Part shown: in pieces, positions 10,724 to 20,567 of the stretch
Numbering within the stretch: the first letter of the stretch is position 1
Layout of the letters: each line of letters begins with the position of its first letter
Assembly (NCBI GenBank): GCA_030847615.1
Contig: JAUMIR010000015.1
Span: forward strand, 885,501 to 949,500
Direction: 5' to 3'
DNA: 64,000 bases
Source: Gambelia wislizenii
Taxonomy: Eukaryota > Chordata > Lepidosauria > Squamata > Crotaphytidae
The notes under the pieces: generated by a model
What the model saw: the letters and a program-made list of their open reading frames with translations, nothing else
Told to the model about the DNA's origin: nothing
The model's database searches: none
Position numbers and translations under genes: made by a program

Positions 10724-11350
10724 CAGTTGTCCCTTCATATTTGCTGGAGTTTGGTTCCAGGACCCCCTTTCGTGGATACCAAAATCCGTGAATGCTCAAG
10801 TCCCATGATATGCAATGGCATAGCAAAATGGTATCTTTATATAAGATAGCAAAATCAAGGTTTGCTTTTTGGATTATTATTTTTTAAGAATATTTTCAAG
10901 ACATCTATTTAAGTATTTCAATCCAAATACAATTGTCCCTTCATATTCGCTGGGGTTTGGTTCCAGGACCCCCCCCCCCACATGGATACCAAAATCTGTG
11001 GATACTCAAGTCCCATTATATGCAATGGCATAGCAAAATGGTGCCCCTTATAGAAGATGGTAAAATCAGGGTTTGCTTTTTGAATTATTACTTTTTAAGA
11101 GAATTTTCAATCCAACTATTTAAGTATTTCAATCCAAATACAATTGTCCCTTCATATTCACTGGGGTTTGGTTCCAGGACCCCTTTTCGTGGATACCAAA
11201 ATCTGTGAATGCTCAAGTCCCATTATATGCAATGGCAATGGTGTCCCTTATATAAGATGGCAAAATCAAGGTTTGCTTTATGGATTATTATTTTTTAAGA
11301 ATATTTTCAAGCTGTGAATACTTAAATCCAGTGATATGGAGGGACAACTG
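10724..11350 (+). mobile_element. Tigger-like miniature transposon with a triplicated internal unit
   Basis: The element is bounded by TA dinucleotides (10,722-10,723 and 11,351-11,352) and by inverted ends 'cagttgtcccttcatat' and 'gatatggagggacaactg'. This fits the TA target duplication of Tc1/mariner-type elements. Inside, the left half is repeated three times, starting near 10,724, 10,930 and 11,141 (period 206-211 bp). Each repeat has 'ggggtttggttccaggaccc' and 'aagtcccattatatgcaatg' or close variants. There is no transposase, so it is non-autonomous. Confidence 0.85.
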
Positions 11351-11799
11351 TAGAATCTGATGCTTAAAGCAGGGAGCTGTCCATTGCCAGAGTTTGCACA
11401 CATTGTAAGAGGCATATATTGGAAGGGTACAAACCGGAATTTCCTTGCCTCCTGCTAATAAGGGAATGGTCTCCAGTTTTGGGGGATTTAAACCTGAATT
11501 GAAATTAAGGTTCTCCTCCTTGAGAGACACCAGAGGAATAATGTGTGGTGGGCTCATTTGATCAGCGATAGATCATGGATGACATGCAGCGGCATGGTGA
11601 TCACTAATGTGAGACCTGCAATGGCTCGCAGTATCTAACAGCACTCTGCCTGTACGCTGATATTCTTAACATTTTGGCTCTTGATAGAAATGAAGTATGG
11701 TGGTGGCGAAGGGAAGAAATACAGCAAGATCTTAAATCCCTCCCGTTTCAGTTTCAAGGTAACATGAAAGTGTGACCTTCTGAGCACCTTTGCAGGACT

Positions 11800-12265
11800 G
11801 GTTTAAGGAATTTTGGGACAATGCCTTATTTTGGGGGGCCCATATGTTTATCCCAGGTCAGTGTAACCTAACTCAACCTAAGCTATTCACAGTACAGGAT
11901 ATTCAGATTATTACTAATAATGGTTTTGCAGGAGGAGGGTTACAACCAGGGCCAGTTTAAGGAATTTGGCCCCCCCTGCAATGCTTTATTTTGGGGGGGC
12001 CATATGTTTATCTCAGGTCAATGTAACCTAACTCAACCTAAGCTATTCACAGTACAGGATATTCAGATTATTACTAATAATGGTTTTGCAGGAGGTGGGT
12101 TACAACCAGGGCCAGTTTAAGGAATTTGGGCCCCCGCTGCAATGCTTTATTTGGGGCGCCCCATATGTTTATCTCAGGTCAATGTAACCCAGCTCAACCT
12201 AAGCTATTCACAGTACAGGATATTCAGATTATTACTAACAATGTTTTTGCAGGAGGAGGGTTACT
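11800..12265 (+). repeat. Three tandem copies of a 154-160-bp unit
   Basis: The phrase 'tttaaggaatttgg' restarts near 11,802, 11,956 and 12,116. Each unit continues with a G run, 'ccatatgtttatctcaggtc', 'ctcaacctaagctattcaca' and 'gtacaggatattcagattat'. Single copies lie on the minus strand at 38,650-38,795 and, split by an insertion, at 39,655-40,312. The family is unclassified; the local frames are artefacts of repetition. Confidence 0.8.
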
Positions 12266-12529
12266 ATGGGACCCCCACAATGATGGGGGGCCCTGCGGAT
12301 GCTGATGCTGCTGGTGCCTTAAACACACCCTGCAGCTTTGCTATGGCAGCTTTGCTCACCCAACCTGGCTGTTCTCTTTCCCTTTCTATTTCATCAACCC
12401 ACAACTTCTGATTCTGTCAATGTGGAGCCCTTCCGACAGGCTTAATTAGACCAGTGTGATCTGCCTGTTTTGGGTCTTTGTTTGTAGCTGCTTGTGCGAC
12501 TGTGTCTGTCTGTGCTGGACCAACATTTT

Positions 12530-12680
12530 GGAAAATTAGCTAACACACATTGGAAACTGTTTAATGCAGTGTAGATGTGGAAATAGCTATTGCTTAAAAC
12601 AATTTGTAAGCTGCTCTGATAGCCTTGTGGCTGAAGAGCGGGTATAAATAACTAAATAAAACAAATAAATAAAAAAAAAT
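12530..12680 (+). repeat. LINE 3' end with A-rich tail
   Basis: The phrases 'acacacattggaaactgttt', 'gcttaaaacaatttgtaagc' and 'ttgtggctgaagagcgggta' precede a (TAAA)n-like tail. The reverse complement of the same segment is at 18,590-18,740, so this is one interspersed family. Confidence 0.65.
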
Positions 12681-12894
12681 AAGAGCCACGCTTGGAATTC
12701 AGAGTCTTCTTTGTGGGTCTCTGAAGAGAGACCCTTTGGTGGCCTTCCCTGCAGCCGTTTCCTCTGTCTCCCTCCCTCACAGTCTTTTCTCTTCTGTTGT
12801 CAGCACATTCTTTCAAAATATTTCTTTATTTTTGGCTCCTTTCTTGCTAACCCTGGACAATTCCTGGCCTGGAAGAAGCAGCCTCCCTTCTCCA

Positions 12895-13100
12895 GATGAA
12901 GCTCGCTGCAAGGAGCAGACCTGATTAAAAGGATGCGCGGTCCAGGCCTCAAACGCAGACAATAATGTCATGATTAAAAAGAACGATTCTGTGATGAGAG
13001 GCGGATGGGCCGGAGAGACGATTAAATCAATCTTGGAGGAGGAGGAGGACTCAGAAGGGCCGTGGCGGAGATGAGTTAACACGCAGGCTGCGCAGAGAGA
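12895..13100. promoter_or_regulatory. Candidate conserved non-coding element
   Basis: A non-repetitive island with several TTAAT/ATTAAA-type cores ('cctgattaaaaggatgcg', 'gtcatgattaaaaagaacg', 'gacgattaaatcaatc') spaced 40-60 bp apart. It has no coding potential. The role is inferred from motif clustering only. Confidence 0.3.
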
Positions 13101-13239
13101 GTGGGAGAAAAACCGTGGCAGGGACCCACCAGAGACACTCCAAAGGTCTTAAAAACCACGGATGGCGAAAATATGGCCCAAATGCCACATGTGACCCCAA
13201 GAGACCCTTGCACACACAGCCCCAATTCCTCCCCAAGCA

Positions 13240-13367
13240 CATCTGCTGTGCTTTCTGCAACCGGACTTGTTTATCTTGGATTGGCCTTTTCAGTCATCAG
13301 CGCGCTTGCAGAAAGCGCGGGATGAGTCCTTCCTGAATCTTCGATGGCGAAGAAGAAAAGCCAGAGA
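13240..13367 (+). mobile_element. RTE-like LINE 3' end, copy 2
   Basis: It encodes the end of the family's C-terminal finger ('CAFCNRTCLSWIGLFSHQRA') with C and H ligands, then the 3' hairpin. Here the loop is changed (cttcg-atgg-cgaag) while the stem is intact. Only the last ~125 bp remain. Confidence 0.75.
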
Positions 13368-13624
13368 GACAGACACCATTTTAAAAATTCCCTGGCCAAA
13401 CCCTCCCTGCTCAAACCCCCCAGAAAACATGGCGCCGGGGCGGGGGGGAGTAGCTCTGCAAAATGAGAGCATTCATCCTTCAAGTCAGAATTCTGCCTCC
13501 CCCCCGGAAAAAAAAATTAATTTTCCCCGCAGTCCCTAAATTGTAGCATTGGAAAGAGCGAGGCGATGGGACTCTTACTTCTTTGGGGATTTTTCCTACG
13601 CCTTTCCTTCCATTCCCAAATTTC

Positions 13625-13858
13625 TAGAGTGGCGTAGCGGTTTGAGCATCAGACTACAGCTCTGAAAGCCAGGGTTCAAATCCCCTTTGCTCAGCCATGG
13701 AAGCCCACTGGGTGAGCTAGGGCAAGTCACACTCTCTCAGCCTCAGAGGAAGGCAAAGGCAAACCCCCCTCTGATCAAATCTTGCCAAGAAAACACCAGG
13801 GGAGGCTCATCTTTGGGTCACCATAAATCGGAGTCAACTTGAAGGCACACAATAACAA
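13625..13858 (+). mobile_element. tRNA-derived SINE
   Basis: A tRNA-like head with a B-box-like 'gggttcaaatccc' is followed by 'cactctctcagcctcagagg', 'tcttgccaagaaaacacc' and an end 'acttgaaggcacacaataac'. This is the standard structure of the squamate ACA-tailed SINE. It is transcribed by RNA polymerase III when active and uses LINE machinery in trans. The copy is almost complete. Confidence 0.85.
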
Positions 13859-14099
13859 GAGAGGGTGTTGCTGATCATCATAAATATTTAGACTCTTCTA
13901 TATGCTGTGTTTGCCTTCCCTGGGTCCCCTGGCCTGTCCCCTTTCTTTCTGTGCCTAAACTCTGTTTCTAAACGCACAGCTGAAGTTTTAAATTACTGCA
14001 GTGTGCAGGGATATTTTTAACAATATTGCCATCATTTTCATTTGTAAGTTCCTTTGGCTCCCGGCCTTTGGGAAAAGATAGGTTAACAACAACAATGTC

Positions 14100-14249
14100 A
14101 CTGGATTATTTTATTTTTTTTCTCTTTTTAATTATTGTACATTTTTAATCTGTTTAATTTAATATTGTTTTAAGGGGGGTTAGGGTATTAATTGTAATTA
14201 TGGGATTTTTATGATGTAAGCCGCCCCGATTGCATTGCAGAGAAATAAA

Positions 14250-14280
<31 letters not shown>

Positions 14281-14281
14281 T
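14100..14281 (+). repeat. L2-like 3' end with (ATT)n tail
   Basis: The phrase 'gatgtaagccgccccgattg' followed by 'cagagaaataaatatt' and (ATT)n is the hallmark of squamate L2-type tails. The same tail is seen at 19.6 and 52.5 kb. Confidence 0.75.
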
Positions 14282-14529
14282 AACAATTTCTGCATATAGT
14301 TTCATTTGTATCTGGGAAGGGGGTCCACAGCTTTCATCAGATTCCCAAAGGAGTCTGTGACCCCACACACACACCCCAAAGGAAAAGAGCCAACTGGCTT
14401 AAATAGTTAATTGTGGCTTAAATGTACAGGGCCTTTTCAGCGGCTGCCCCCGGGTTTTGAAACTCACTCTCCAGGAAAGTGTTGGCTCTTTCCATGTTTC
14501 AGACTATACTATAACCAAATAAATAACCT

Positions 14530-14790
14530 AAAGGTACCAGATCCCTGACTTGATCTTGGAATCTAAGCAGGGTCAGCACTGGTTAGTACTTGGATGGGAG
14601 ACCACCAACAAATCCTACTTCAGAGGAAGAAATTGGAAATACCACCTCTGAGGATTCCTCGCCTAAGAAAGTCCTGTGAAATTCATGGGGTTGCCATATG
14701 TCCACAGGTGACTTGCAAGCAAATACACTCACAAGATCTGATTCCTTGGTTTCTTTTTCCCAAATGCTACAGGTTAAAACTTCCAGTACA
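14530..14790 (+). mobile_element. 5S rRNA-derived SINE (5S-Sauria type)
   Basis: The head keeps the 5S rRNA-like words 'ggaatctaagcagggtcag' and 'tggttagtacttggatggga', followed by 'gaccacc', which includes the RNA polymerase III internal promoter region. The body continues with 'accacctctgaggattcctc' and 'gaaattcatggggttgcc'. The start of the 5S part is degenerate. This SINE class is known from squamates and is good evidence for the host. Confidence 0.85.
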
Positions 14791-14799
14791 TGAGAAAAG

Positions 14800-15300
14800 G
14801 TGCCTTTTTGGACTCCCAGAATGGTGGTTGGGGGATTCTGGGAGTGGCAGTCCAAAAAGAAGACCCTTCCCCAAGCCCAGAAGGACTGCCAAGGAATCCC
14901 AGGTGCTGTAGGCTATGCTGGCTGGGGGATTCTGGGAGTGGCAGTCCAAAAAGAAGAGCCTTCCCCAAGCCCAGATGGGCTGCCAAGGAATCCCAGGTGC
15001 TGGAGGCTATGCTGGCTGGGGATTCTGGGAGTGGCAGTCCAAAAAGAAGAGCCTTCCCCAAGCCCAGAAGGACTGCCAAGGAATCCCAGGCGCTGTAGGC
15101 TATTTTGGCTGGGGGATTCTGGGAGTGGCAGTCCAAAAAGACGAACCTTCCCCAAGCCCAGAAGGACTGCCAATGAACACCAGGTGCTGGAGGCTGTATT
15201 TGAAAGGAAGGAACTGGCAAAACCACCTCTGAGGACTCCTTGCCTAAGAAAACCTTCTGGAAAAATCACGGGGTTGCCGTAAGTCAACAGAAGAGTTGAA
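14800..15300. repeat. 94-bp tandem repeat array, about four units
   Basis: The phrase 'ggggattctgggagtggcag' recurs at 14,831, 14,925, 15,018 and 15,112 (steps of 93-94 bp). Each is followed by 'tccaaaaagaagagccttcc', 'ccaagcccagaaggactgcc' and 'aaggaatcccaggtgctg'. The array ends in a 5S-SINE tail. Because 94 is not a multiple of 3, the repeats cycle through frames and create long frames on both strands (up to 183 residues); these are not genes. Confidence 0.9.
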
Positions 15301-15705
15301 CGCACATACAGCCATGCAATCTTCCTACTTGGTAAACTGCCTTTTGTCCCAGTCTTGCGGGAAATGTAAATGTAAATAATTGATGATGATGATGAGCAAA
15401 AGGACAGCAGTTTGGCCTCACCTCCTCCTGCCTTAGACCCCACCCACTCTTGGGCATCCCCCAATTATTTCTCTGCAAATGAATCCGGCCCTCAGGTGGT
15501 TGAGAAGGATCCCTCCACCGTAGTCGGGTATCACGCAGCCTTCAAGATGTGATAGAGCTTGAGCTAGCTTCGATAAGGATGCTGGGATTTGCACCCCGAC
15601 AACATTGGGAGGTCCAGGCGACGAGACGGCTCTTTGCTCTGACCCAAATTAAATAGGTCAGAATTGAAAGAACTGCTGGTTTCCCTCCTTCTTGGATCTA
15701 CGTGG
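15300..15705. other. Unannotated stretch
   Basis: I see no gene or clear repeat, apart from a short (GAT)n run near 15,380. Confidence 0.35.
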
Positions 15706-15708
15706 AGG

Positions 15709-15795
15709 AATCACAGAATCCCAGAGTTCGAGGAGACCACAAGGGCCATCCAGTCCAACCCCCTTCACACAATCAAAGCACAATCAGGGATTGCT
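15709..15795 (-). repeat. CR1 LINE 3' end fragment
   Basis: Contains 'atcacagaatcccagagttc' and 'gggccatccagtccaaccc'. It is a short diverged terminus. Confidence 0.7.
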
Positions 15796-15799
15796 CCAG

Positions 15800-16450
15800 A
15801 AAAAAAAAGACCAGCCCTCCTTGTGAATTGCAGGCCCAGCTTGACCGGTGACCTTTCTGCCCGCCAAGCCCAGAGCTGCCAGTTTTCCTGACCTTCCATG
15901 GCTCCATCATGGATGATGAGAGAAGGGAGGACAAGGTGTTGTAGCTGAAGCTTCAAATTCAATCTTTCTTTTCTATTTCGTCCTCCTCTTCTTCTTCTCT
16001 TCTGTAACAAAGAGTCTAGATTCACAAAAGGAAAAAGAGGGAGGCAGAAAGAACCAAGCGGATGAAACCTTGGCCCTCCATGAACTTCTTCCTCCACATT
16101 TTTCTTGCTTGTTAGGCATTTGGATCTCTCTCTTTTTGAGGAAAAATGAATCAGCGAGGCCAGGCTTTCTTGGGAGAGCAACAACGTGTGTCTGCATTGA
16201 AAATGATCTCGCTCCGGTTCACCTTTTCCCAAAAGAAGAGGAGCAAATAAAAGGCGCATCCCAGCGGTATTGCGTGCAAAAGAGAGATGGGCAGAAAATT
16301 AAGAACCAAAATGAACCAGAGGGAAAAGCAAGGGAGGGCAAGAGAGGAGCCAAAAAAGGGCTCTCCCCTCCCTCCCCAAAAATCTTCTCTGGAAGGGGAA
16401 GAGAAGAGAATGGGGCCACTTTGATTAGGTTGGACCCATAATTCGTCCCC
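15800..16450. other. Unannotated stretch
   Basis: Purine- and pyrimidine-rich segments with several overlapping frames on both strands, none with a recognisable domain or splice structure. I see no repeat signature. Confidence 0.35.
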
Positions 16451-16454
16451 ACTA

Positions 16455-17065
16455 TTCAGACTTTATGGGTCTGAAACATGGGTCACCTATCGCCACCACT
16501 TGCGACTCCTCGAGCGCTTTCATCAGCGCTGTCTACGCACAATCCTAAATATACACTGGACTGACTATGTGACAAATGTTGCTGTCCTTGAGCAAGCAGG
16601 GATCACCAGCATTGAGGCCATGATATTGAGAACGCGGCTGCGCTGGGCAGGGCACGTTTCTAGGATGGAGGACCATCGCCTCCCAAAAATACTACTCTAC
16701 GGTGAACTCGCCACGGGTCAGCGTAAGAGGGGCGCTCCAAAAAAGCGATACAAAGACTCCCTGAAACAAATTGATCACCAACAGTGGTCCGCCCTGGCCT
16801 CACATCGGGAGGCATGGAGACGCACGATCCACAATGCGGCAGACTTATTTGAGAACTCACACCGAACAAGTCTTGAAGAGAAACGAAAATGCAGAAAGAA
16901 TCACAACCCAAAAACATCACCCAAGGAGACCCTCTGCTGTGCTTTCTGCAACTGGACTTGTTTATCTCGGATTGGCCTTTTTAGTCATCAGCGCGCTTGC
17001 AGAAAGCGCGGGATGAGTCCTTCCTGAATCTTCGTTTGCGAAGAAAAGCCAGAGATTCTAGGGGA
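16455..17065 (+). mobile_element. RTE-like LINE C-terminus, best-preserved copy (copy 3)
   Basis: An open frame of 175 residues (16,500-17,027) starts within the element with 'RLLERFHQRCLRTILNIHW' and continues with 'LRWAGHVSRMEDHRLPKILL' and 'YGELATGQRKRGAPKKRYKD'. It ends in a C-x2-C...H-x3-C-type finger ('CAFCNWTCLSRIGLFSHQRA'). This is the C-terminal domain found downstream of the reverse transcriptase in a widespread non-LTR group. The stop is followed within about 20 bp by a 6-bp-stem hairpin (17,029-17,044) and the end of the element. The catalytic part is missing, so this is a 5'-truncated insertion whose frame happens to be open. Confidence 0.85.
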
Positions 17066-17344
17066 CAAGAGTCGCCAGACTGAAAACTGGAGACGACATA
17101 CCCTCCAGTTGCCTTGGATCCCACCTTGGGAGGAAGGCAGGATATAAATCTAATAAATAAATAAATAACTGTCCCAGTTCAGCAAGGCCAATCCTGATTA
17201 ATTTTCTCTGCCACCCCACTATTTTTCAGCTGCTTTTAAAATGTCCCAATTTCTTTCTCCTCTCAATTTCTCCCTTTTTTCTCAGCTTGCTGCAAACCAA
17301 AAGTGCAAAAGTTGTTTGCACTCCACCAGCAAAAGGAGAATTGC

Positions 17345-17552
17345 CAGCGTGGTTTGAGTGTTGTTGGACTATGACTTTGGAGAGCAGGGTTCGAATCCCT
17401 GCTCGGCCAATGGAAACCCACTAGGGCGAGTTACATTCTCTCAGCCTCAGAAGAAAGCAAAAGCAAACCCCCCTCTGAACAAATCTTGCCAAGGAAACCT
17501 CGTGATAGGATCGCCATAAGTTGGAAATGACTTGAAGGAACACAACAACAGC
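17345..17552 (+). mobile_element. tRNA-derived SINE
   Basis: Shows the tRNA-like head with 'gggttcgaatccctgctcgg', the 'tctctcagcctcagaagaaa' body and the end 'gacttgaaggaacacaacaa'. It is the same family as the copy at 13.6 kb and nearly full length. Confidence 0.85.
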
Positions 17553-17739
17553 TGCAAAGTGAGGGAATGGAGAGAAGATGGTGGCATAATCAGAATCCAG
17601 AGGCAAAAAATGGTGGTCCAAAATCACAGGATATTAATGAGCTTATAAATATTCTTACTTCTCATAATAGGACCTTGGTGGGAGACATGTTTTGGCTGTT
17701 TAGAATGGGGCAAGATACATGTCCAAAGTTAGGAAGCCA

Positions 17740-18180
17740 CCAACAAATTTTTATATATACTTTATTTTTTATAGTTCTTATCATTGTTGTTGTACATATA
17801 TTTACCCATCATTTTTCAAATTTTTCCAAAGAAAGAAAAAAAAAACCAAGGAAATATTCATCTTGTTGGTGATTCACAAATAATACATTTCGACTTCCTA
17901 GAAGTCTAGCCTCTCAGACATAGAAGTGCTACGTTCACCTAACAACCTTCTGTATTTTGTTTTTACAATAACGTTTTCATACTCATTCTGCTGATAATGA
18001 TATAAAAGGAAAAGATATTTCCGTGGATTTCCATATTAAACATATTTCCCATCACATGTGCGGGGGGGGGGGAAGGAAAAGATTCGAAGTAAAAGCAATA
18101 CTATTACCTCTAACCTCTTTCATTTCAACCACCTCCCCTTTATATTTTTTACATTAGTAAAGTTTCTAAATCATAAGTTT
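17740..18180 (-). repeat. AT-rich retroposon tail, possibly L1
   Basis: T- and A-rich non-coding sequence similar in texture to the block at 7.0 kb and to 18.73-18.96 kb. An L1 3' UTR in reverse orientation is possible but unproven. Confidence 0.3.
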
Positions 18181-18304
18181 CCCCTCTGGGAAGCCACCAA
18201 CAATTTTGTCTTGGGAGGAAAGAGGTGTGTGACCATTTGGGGAAGCTCGTGAGGACCCCAGGAGGCCTGGCTGGGGGATTCTGGGAATTATAGTCCAATA
18301 ACAG

Positions 18305-18575
18305 ACCCATCAACATCTCACAGATTAAAAACCGGGGCATGTTTGGCCAAGAAACATCACAGTGTGGTCAAGATTGCAAAAATTATACATGAGGAAGACA
18401 AGCTAGCAGCGGTTTGCTTTTGCCTGAGTCAGCTGGGAAGGGCGAGATTATTCCCCGTCCTCTCCTTTCCTCTCCCCACTGCTGAGTTAATGGAAGAAAA
18501 GGGACTTTTGCACTTTTAATTAACTTTCTAACAACTGAAGGAAACTGGGAACGGAGAAAGAGGCAGGGCAAGAGA
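18305..18575. repeat. Unclassified dispersed repeat X, copy B (uninterrupted)
   Basis: Contains 'cagattaaaaaccggggcat', 'cagtgtggtcaagattgc', 'gcggtttgcttttgcctgag' and 'ctgggaagggcgaga', in the same order as the copies at 9.1 and 37.6 kb. It is the only uninterrupted copy and so serves as the reference for the insertions in the others. Confidence 0.6.
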
Positions 18576-18589
18576 CAAACCAGGGCATT

Positions 18590-18740
18590 TTAAAAATATT
18601 TTTATTTTATTTATTTATTTATTTATTTATACCCCGCTCTTCAGCCACAAGGCTATCAGAACGGCTTACAAATTGTTTTAAGCAATAGCTATTTACACAT
18701 CTAACTGCATTAAACAGTTTCCAATGTGTGTTAGCTAAAA
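18590..18740 (-). repeat. LINE 3' end (reverse copy of the 12.5-kb element)
   Basis: A (TTTA)n tail is followed by 'ccccgctcttcagccacaag', 'gcttacaaattgttttaagc' and 'aaacagtttccaatgtgtgt'. This is the exact reversed order of 12,530-12,680. Confidence 0.65.
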
Positions 18741-18965
18741 AATATGTATTTTTATTGATGAAAAGGCAAGATCTCTTATACAATTAGCTGATACATCAAT
18801 AGTTCCAATACCATCTTTCCCCATCATTTTTACAGTTCTTATAATTTGCTCTGTATCTTATCATTGTTAATCTACAGAATCCTCTCCTTATCAACTTCCT
18901 ATTTGTTTATCCAAATATATAACATAGCTTCAAAATCAATCTTATAATAAATAAATAAATAAATA

Positions 18966-19232
18966 AATGTTGGAAATGTCAAAATGCAACAGGCTGTCTT
19001 TATCGTATGTGGTGGAGCTGTGATCAGATTAAGAAATCCTGGATAAAAATTCATGCAACAACCAAGAAGATATTCCAAATTCACTTTCCCACAAAACTGA
19101 AACTTTACCTTCTTAACATGACAAATCTATTAGAAAAGAACGATGAAAGACAATACTGGAAAGTTCTGATCTACATGGTTACAGAAGCAAGGCTGCGCAA
19201 AGATGAAAAACAAAGGAAATCCCATCTATAAG
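18966..19232 (+). mobile_element. L1 LINE ORF2 C-terminal fragment
   Basis: The plus strand encodes 'CWKCQNATGCLYRMWWSCDQ' followed by 'IKKSWIKIH' and a tail ending 'EARLRKDEKQRKS'. The Cys/His-type motif followed by W-W-x-C is the conserved C-terminus of L1 ORF2. Part of it is open (19,007-19,231). The copy is heavily 5'-truncated. Confidence 0.7.
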
Positions 19233-19251
19233 TGATTGGTTACTTAAATTA

Positions 19252-19881
19252 CAGTAGGACACCTGTATCCACTGATTCAATATAAAATTAAAACCACCTA
19301 GCTAAAATCACATTAAAAACAAATATAAAGAAGACTAAAAAAGGCCAGGAGACGCAGCTCTTGAGGCTGGGATCTAATCAGAAAAGGCCTGCCGAACGAG
19401 ATCCGTCTTAAGTAGCTTCAAAAAAGCACTAAAGACGGATCTCGTTCGGTAGGCTTTTCCTGATTAGATCCCTCAGGAGCTGCATCTCTTGGCCTTTTTT
19501 AATCTTGTTTATATTTGTTTTTAGTGTGATTATATTTATATTATTTAATGTATTTTTATGGGGGAGGGTGGGTGTGGGTGGTGCTTTTAGTTGGCATTGT
19601 AGAGTTTTAATTGTTGTAAGCCGCCCCAATTGTTGTTGTTGTTGTTGTTGTTATTATTATCCACTGAATCAATTATGCAGGAGACAAAAAAAAAACACAT
19701 GCCATAGAGTCTTCCTAGAAAATGTGTCCTCTCTAGCTATTTTCCAGTTCCTCCAAGGCAACTCTATGGTATTTTAAACTGGAAGTCCCATTATTTTCAA
19801 TGGTGTTTACTATTATCCACGGTTTTCAGTATCCACGGACCCCCACAGAACCAATCCCCAGTGGATACAGGGGTCTTACTA
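19252..19881. mobile_element. Tigger-like miniature transposon containing a foldback
   Basis: The ends 'cagtaggacacctgtatcc' and 'ggatacaggggtcttacta' are imperfect inverted repeats, flanked by TA at 19,250-19,251 and 19,882-19,883. The right part carries 'catgccatagagtcttccta' and 'actctatggtattttaaac', shared with the element at 30.5 kb. The left part is filled by the roughly 100-bp-arm foldback described separately. Confidence 0.75.
19308..19530. repeat. Long inverted repeat, ~100-bp arms, ~22-bp loop
   Basis: Left arm about 19,308-19,409 and right arm about 19,432-19,530. The arms share 'gaacgagatccgtctt' against 'aagacggatctcgttc' and the lysine-tract-like 'aaaaaaggcc' against 'ggcctttttt'. 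The right arm leads into 'ttgtaagccgccccaattg' and a (TTG)n/(TTA)n tail at 19,620-19,659, so both arms are copies of an L2-like 3' end placed head to head. Confidence 0.85.
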
Positions 19882-20164
19882 TAACAGACAAACCAAGACT
19901 TTTTAAAAGCAGCTGAAAAAGTGGTGTGATAGTTGGAGGGCATGCAATAAAACCATATTCCCGAGCCCTGGACAAGTCACCTGGTTCATGCAATCCACCT
20001 GTCCAGCTCACCTGCACTCTGCACTCTGCTGGGGTCTCCAATCTGGCCCAAATTTGGCCCTCTTCCCCCATTTTGCTTGCACAGCCCTGCAGAAGCAGTG
20101 AAACAACCTCAGGAAAGAAACCTCCCCTCCACTGTGTCACTCCATCTCTGGAACAACCAAATTA

Positions 20165-20430
20165 GGCCCGTGTTTTCCGTTGAATAATTGAATGCCAGTT
20201 TGGGGAGCAAATGATTTATTTAGAGGAAACAGCGTGTTAACAAGGACCCGTGTGCCTAATCCTTCATGACGGCGCACATCGGCTTCGGCTTTATTAGCAC
20301 CTCGGTCCAAGCCCTGGAGCCTGTGAAGCAAACAAACAAACATGCCCAAGCCAATGCTTCGAATTAGCGGAGTGTGCCAGAGATGTAAGCAGTTTTGGGA
20401 ATTAGCGCGTGGAAACCGATTGAGAGTGGC
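20165..20430. promoter_or_regulatory. Candidate conserved non-coding element
   Basis: A non-repetitive block with CpG words preserved in an AT-rich setting ('catgacggcgcacatcggct', 'ttcgaattagcggagtg') and TAAT-type cores ('tgaataattgaatg', 'gtgcctaatccttc', 'gctttattagcacc'). It has no exon features. The role is inferred. Confidence 0.35.
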
Positions 20431-20567
20431 ACCTCCGCCAGAGAATGGTGGCTCTTAGGGTGGGCTGCACTTAGCAGACGGCTTGCTTTTGGAGGGCTGG
20501 GCCAATGAGGTTGGACTGGGGGACTGTTTCCACCTCCAAGTGCTTCCTTGCCTCTTAGGGTGGATCG

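Noticed and set aside
13625..13700. A tRNA gene
   Set aside because: The B-box-like word is present, but no cloverleaf with a proper acceptor stem forms and the sequence runs into the SINE body.
14530..14625. A 5S rRNA gene
   Set aside because: The 5S-like words are diverged, the 5' part is degenerate, and the sequence continues into a SINE body shared with 27.5 and 59.3 kb. It is a 5S-derived SINE head, not a functional gene.
16500..17027. A 175-residue protein-coding host gene with a zinc finger
   Set aside because: The frame matches the C-terminus of a LINE polyprotein present in six copies in this window, all ending at the same 3' hairpin.
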